Shown: one piece after another, positions 60,995 through 64,000 of the stretch
Numbering within the stretch: position 1 is the first letter of the stretch
How the letters are laid out: each line of letters begins with the position of its first letter
Origin: Klebsiella pneumoniae
GTDB taxonomy: Bacteria > Myxococcota_A > UBA796 > SXON01
Direction of reading: 5' to 3'
DNA length: 64,000 nt
Assembly (NCBI GenBank): GCA_945861635.1
Contig: CAMAWH010000025.1
Span: forward strand, 1 to 64,000
The notes under the pieces: generated by a model
The model's input: only the letters and a program-made list of their open reading frames with translations
Told to the model about the DNA's origin: nothing
The model's database searches: none
Position numbers and translations under genes: made by a program

Positions 60995-63274
60995 ATGTCC
61001 GCTGCATTCGTCCTCGCCCTCGCCCTGACCGCCTGCACGGGCGTGGAAACGCAACCCGGAAAGGACGCGCCGGCGGGAGACGACGCGAACCACAAACCCG
61101 AGGTCACCATCACCTCTCACGCAGCCGGTGACGCGGTCACCGAAGGCTCCACGATCACCCTGACGGGATCGGCCTCCGACGAGGAGACGGCCAACGGGGA
61201 ACTGATGGCCGGCTGGTATTCCGGCGCCCGGGAGCTGTGTGCGTCCGCGCCGCTCGCGGAGGACGGCGTGAGCAGTTGCGAAGCCGAGATCGCGCTCCGA
61301 GACGCCGTGATCACGTTCCGCGTCATCGATCCGGAGAATTTCATCGGCAGCGCAGAGATTGAGCTTGACGTTGTTGAAACCGCCACGCCGACCATTGAAA
61401 TCGTGTCGCCGACGGCGGCGGGTTCCTACAGCAGCGGCACGCCGGTGACGTTTGAGGTCACCGTTTCGGACGGCGAGGATGCCCCGCGGGAGCTCGTCGT
61501 GGCGTGGGCCGATTCGGAAGACACGCTGGAATTGCCCTCGCAACCCGACGCCAGCGGTACGGTGAGCGGTGACTTTCTGGCGAGTGCCGGCGTTCACCAA
61601 TTCGTGGCGGTCGTGACGGACACGGACGGCAAGTCTTCCCGCGCGTACGGCGAATATACGGTGGAAGCGGGCAACGCGGCGCCGACGGTTGTCATCACCG
61701 CGCCGGCGGAAGCCACGCTGATCAGCGTGGGGGATACTCTGGATTTCACCGGCACGGTTTCTGACGACGCGACGGCGGCCGACGTGCTCACATTGACCTG
61801 GGAAGATTCGATTGACGGCGTGCTCAACGTCGCCGCAGCGGACGCGGCGGGGTCCGCCGGTTTCACTGCGAGCGGCCTGGCGCCGGGAGCGCACGTCATG
61901 ACGCTCTCCGCGTCGGACGCCGAGGGCTCGGTCGGCAGCGCAACGGTGGCCTTTACGGTCAACGGATTGCCGGACGCGCCCGTCGTGTCCATCTCGCCCG
62001 CAACGCCCGGAACGGCAGACGAGTTGACGGCGGTGATCGATGTCGAGAGCACGGACGCCGAAGGTGACGCCATCACCTACACCTACGCGTGGACCGTCAA
62101 CGGCGCTGCCAGCAGTGAGATCGGGGCATCGATCGCCGCCGACCTTACGACGCGGGGCGACGTGTGGGAGGTCGCGGTCAGCCCCAACGACGGCATCGGC
62201 TCCGGCCCCGCCGGCAGCGCCTCGGTTACCATTGGAAACTCGGCGCCCGTCCTGACGAATGTTGCGCTGGGGCCGGACCCCGCGTACGAGGGGAACACGC
62301 TCACGTGCACGCCGGGAAGCAGCAGTGATGCCGATGGCAACACGGTGACGTTCGCGTACGCATGGATGGTGAATGGCGTCGCGACCGCCGATACCGCGGC
62401 GACCCTCGGCAGCTCCGCCTGGTCGAAGAACGACACGGTGCAGTGCGCGGCAACGCCCATGGATGACGCAATGTCCGGCGCGGCGGTGTCATCGAGCATC
62501 GTGACCATCGGCAATACGGCGCCGACAGCGCCCGTCGTCGCCGTTTCCCCGACGGACCCGGAGGAAGGTCTGGACGACGTGGTGTGCAGCGTGGAGGTGG
62601 CGAGCACCGACGCCGACGCGGGTATCGATACCGTCGTCTACGTGTTCTCCTGGACGGTAGATGGCGCCGCGTTCGCGGGCGCAACGGACGCCGCCACCAC
62701 GAGCACCGTGGACGCCTCGGAGACGGCTGAGGGTGAGGTCTGGGTGTGCAGCGCCATGGCGAGTGACGGCACGGCGTCCAGCGCAGCCGGCAGCGACTCG
62801 GTGACCTGCCTGGGGCCGAGCTACACGATCGGGTACGACGATGAGTACGCGCAAACTGGAACCGAGGCGATCAATTACCTGTTCGCGGAAGCCGTGACAC
62901 TCGACAGTGCGGTTGAGTTGTACGCGCTTGGAAACATCGGCAAGGTTGCGTCGGGTGACATCAAGTTTGCCCTGTACGCCGACGACGCTGGGGCTCCCGG
63001 CGCATTGGTGGCGTCCACGGCAAGCGCCGCGACGGTTGTGGGCGCACTGGAACTCGATGTGGTCGGCGCCCCGGTGGCCGTGGCGGCGGGCGAGTACTGG
63101 CTGGTGTGGGCGTGCGGAACGTCAGCGTGTCGGACGGCGTACACGACGTCCGAAGTATCGTCGAACGTGCTCTACTACAAAGTGGCGGACTTTACGACGG
63201 CGTTCCCCTTCACGTTCGGGGTTGCGACGAGCCTCACGGGACAGGCCTATAATATCTACGGCGTGGTGCGCTAG
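60995..63274 (+). CDS. Ig/PKD-repeat lipoprotein
   Basis: This 759-residue lipoprotein has lipobox LTAC (Cys14). About six Ig-like/PKD-type beta-sandwich domains of 90-100 residues follow (each opening with a PxVxI..P-like strand and containing a DxEG or DAEGDAITYTYAWTVNG-type core) over residues 30-600. A distinct C-terminal domain (about 610-759) has YTIGYDDEYAQTG, YALGNIGK, KFALYADDAG and a two-Cys WACGTSACRT motif. It should be a long surface stalk displaying the C-terminal domain. The CotH-kinase gene follows after 17 bp, so the two may be linked. Confidence 0.8.
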   Translation: MSAAFVLALALTACTGVETQPGKDAPAGDDANHKPEVTITSHAAGDAVTEGSTITLTGSASDEETANGELMAGWYSGARELCASAPLAEDGVSSCEAEIALRDAVITFRVIDPENFIGSAEIELDVVETATPTIEIVSPTAAGSYSSGTPVTFEVTVSDGEDAPRELVVAWADSEDTLELPSQPDASGTVSGDFLASAGVHQFVAVVTDTDGKSSRAYGEYTVEAGNAAPTVVITAPAEATLISVGDTLDFTGTVSDDATAADVLTLTWEDSIDGVLNVAAADAAGSAGFTASGLAPGAHVMTLSASDAEGSVGSATVAFTVNGLPDAPVVSISPATPGTADELTAVIDVESTDAEGDAITYTYAWTVNGAASSEIGASIAADLTTRGDVWEVAVSPNDGIGSGPAGSASVTIGNSAPVLTNVALGPDPAYEGNTLTCTPGSSSDADGNTVTFAYAWMVNGVATADTAATLGSSAWSKNDTVQCAATPMDDAMSGAAVSSSIVTIGNTAPTAPVVAVSPTDPEEGLDDVVCSVEVASTDADAGIDTVVYVFSWTVDGAAFAGATDAATTSTVDASETAEGEVWVCSAMASDGTASSAAGSDSVTCLGPSYTIGYDDEYAQTGTEAINYLFAEAVTLDSAVELYALGNIGKVASGDIKFALYADDAGAPGALVASTASAATVVGALELDVVGAPVAVAAGEYWLVWACGTSACRTAYTTSEVSSNVLYYKVADFTTAFPFTFGVATSLTGQAYNIYGVVR
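63248..63253 (+). promoter_or_regulatory. Consensus TATAAT inside the end of the Ig-repeat gene
   Basis: A perfect TATAAT lies 20 nt before the stop of the upstream gene and could be the -10 for the CotH gene. The nearest -35-like TTGCGA (63222-63227) is 20 nt away, longer than ideal. It may be only coding sequence (codons for Tyr-Asn). Confidence 0.25.
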
Positions 63275-63291
63275 GGTTGCCGGTGGGCGGG

Positions 63292-64000
63292 GTGCGCATC
63301 GGCGTGCCGGCCAGCCGTGTGTCCCTCGCCCGCACCGCGGCGTTTTCGGTGCTGTCCGCCTGTTCCAGCGCCGTCGTGACTGACTTCGGTCCGGGAGCGC
63401 CACAGGGTGCCTCGGATACCGCCGCCGACCCTGACGGGATCGAGTCCGTTGCCACGGGCGAATGGACCGCGCCTGCCGACGGTTTGTGTCAGCTCACGCT
63501 CGACTGCGCGGAGGGCATGAACGCCGACTCTCGCACGTCGTGCGAATTCACGGCGACGACGGTGGAGGGCGTTCGCGCGTTTCACGGCAACGCCGACGTG
63601 TGGCTGCGTGGACGCTCGTCGCGCTCCGTGCCGAAGCACCAGTACGCGATGGAACTGCGCAACGGCGATGATGCACTGAGCGCCGACCTCCTCGGCATGG
63701 GCGGCGAGAGTGATTGGGTGCTGAACGGCCTTTGGTACGACCGCCTCCTCCTCCGAAACAAGTTGGCGTTCGACCTCTACCGCGAGTTCTCGCCGTTGCG
63801 GTACGCGCCGGAATCTCGCCTCTGTGAACTCGTCCTGGACGGCGAGTACGTCGGCGTCTACGCGCTGGCCGAGCGCATCAAACGTGACGACGATCGTGTC
63901 GATATCGCCGCACACGATGCGTTCGTCCTGGCGCAGACCGACCATGAGTGTTTCCACACCAACACGACGACCTATGGATGCTATAAGCTACGCTCTCCTG
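63292..64000 (+). CDS. CotH-type kinase lipoprotein, 3' truncated by window edge
   Basis: The frame is open from a GTG at 63292 to the window end (236 residues, no stop). Another in-frame GTG at 63319 gives a shorter leader; either start leads to lipobox VLSAC. The visible part matches the first half of a CotH kinase: DVWLRGRSSRSVPKHQYAMELR, then LLGMGGESDWVLNG, LLLRNKLAFDLYREF, and CELVLDGEYVGVYALAERIKRDDDRVDI. It has no lamin-tail domain, unlike the CotH protein at 51055-52641. It lies 17 bp behind the Ig-repeat lipoprotein, which could be its substrate or partner. Confidence 0.75.
   Translation, partial: MRIGVPASRVSLARTAAFSVLSACSSAVVTDFGPGAPQGASDTAADPDGIESVATGEWTAPADGLCQLTLDCAEGMNADSRTSCEFTATTVEGVRAFHGNADVWLRGRSSRSVPKHQYAMELRNGDDALSADLLGMGGESDWVLNGLWYDRLLLRNKLAFDLYREFSPLRYAPESRLCELVLDGEYVGVYALAERIKRDDDRVDIAAHDAFVLAQTDHECFHTNTTTYGCYKLRSP

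Noticed and set aside
1-64000. Search by eye for tRNA, rRNA, transposase or phage integrase
   Set aside because: No GGTTCGAATCC-type T-arms, conserved rRNA stretches, DDE/tyrosine recombinase motifs or terminal inverted repeats were noticed; a covariance-model scan would be needed to be sure.

Overview
The window is about 64 kb of high-G+C, densely coded DNA, most likely from a member of the Myxococcota. The best single clue is the 1695-residue secreted protein at 17479-22566: it ends in a Cys-Gly-Cys motif, a hydrophobic stretch and a run of arginines, which is the MYXO-CTERM type of sorting signal. Supporting clues are the number of short-leader lipoproteins, MopE-like calcium-binding Asp/Cys repeats, CotH-type secreted kinases, a Flp-type pilin and a MoxR/vWA operon. 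No rRNA, tRNA, CRISPR array, transposase or phage gene was seen, so this looks like ordinary chromosome with a large lineage-specific secreted protein content.

Layout. 1-4.2 kb: two TPR proteins, a tandem pair of paralogous acidic lipoproteins sharing a penta-tyrosine C-terminus, and a metallophosphoesterase. 4.2-7.7 kb: a lone Flp-like pilin, an antiquitin-type aldehyde dehydrogenase, an OmpA-family protein, and a coiled-coil protein with a C-terminal zinc-finger-like motif behind a palindromic operator. 7.8-11.3 kb: a TetR/membrane protein/beta-propeller operon joined by 4-bp overlaps, and a PilZ-like protein. 11.3-17.5 kb: a B12-binding radical SAM enzyme, an operon of secreted protein, MurJ and methyltransferase, a rhomboid-like protein and an SDR dehydrogenase. 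17.5-30.9 kb: the giant MYXO-CTERM protein, an SLC13-type transporter, two beta-helix lipoproteins, a lower-G+C Cys-rich lipoprotein between two unusually large gaps, and a PEGA-like exported protein. 31-32.3 kb: an HNH nuclease and LexA. 32.4-46.5 kb: a third beta-helix lipoprotein, a sensor kinase, and a long run of DUF4175-like protein, gluzincin/TPR protein, MoxR ATPase, DUF58, vWA, DUF4159 and vWA/GATase-like genes. 46.5-52.6 kb: a Cys-rich exported protein, an FG-GAP/ASPIC lipoprotein, a CoA-binding protein, a flavodoxin-fold reductase, a MopE/C-type-lectin lipoprotein and a CotH kinase. 52.7-57.3 kb: a KimA-like transporter divergent from a KdpD/KdpE-type two-component system. 57.3-64 kb: a thrombospondin-3-like lipoprotein, two membrane proteins, an Ig/PKD-repeat lipoprotein and a truncated second CotH kinase.

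How the genes work together. Three groups look functional: (i) the MoxR-vWA operon, probably an envelope chaperone or quality-control module; (ii) the KimA-like importer with KdpDE, probably a potassium homeostasis locus; (iii) the MurJ operon. Much of the rest is a calcium-binding, repeat-rich surface proteome. Two genome-style signals recur: start codons placed 5-7 nt behind a TANNNT -10 hexamer, which implies leaderless mRNAs, and convergent genes whose stop codons nearly touch, leaving little or no room for intrinsic terminators. Assignments rest on reading motifs by eye; no database search was run.
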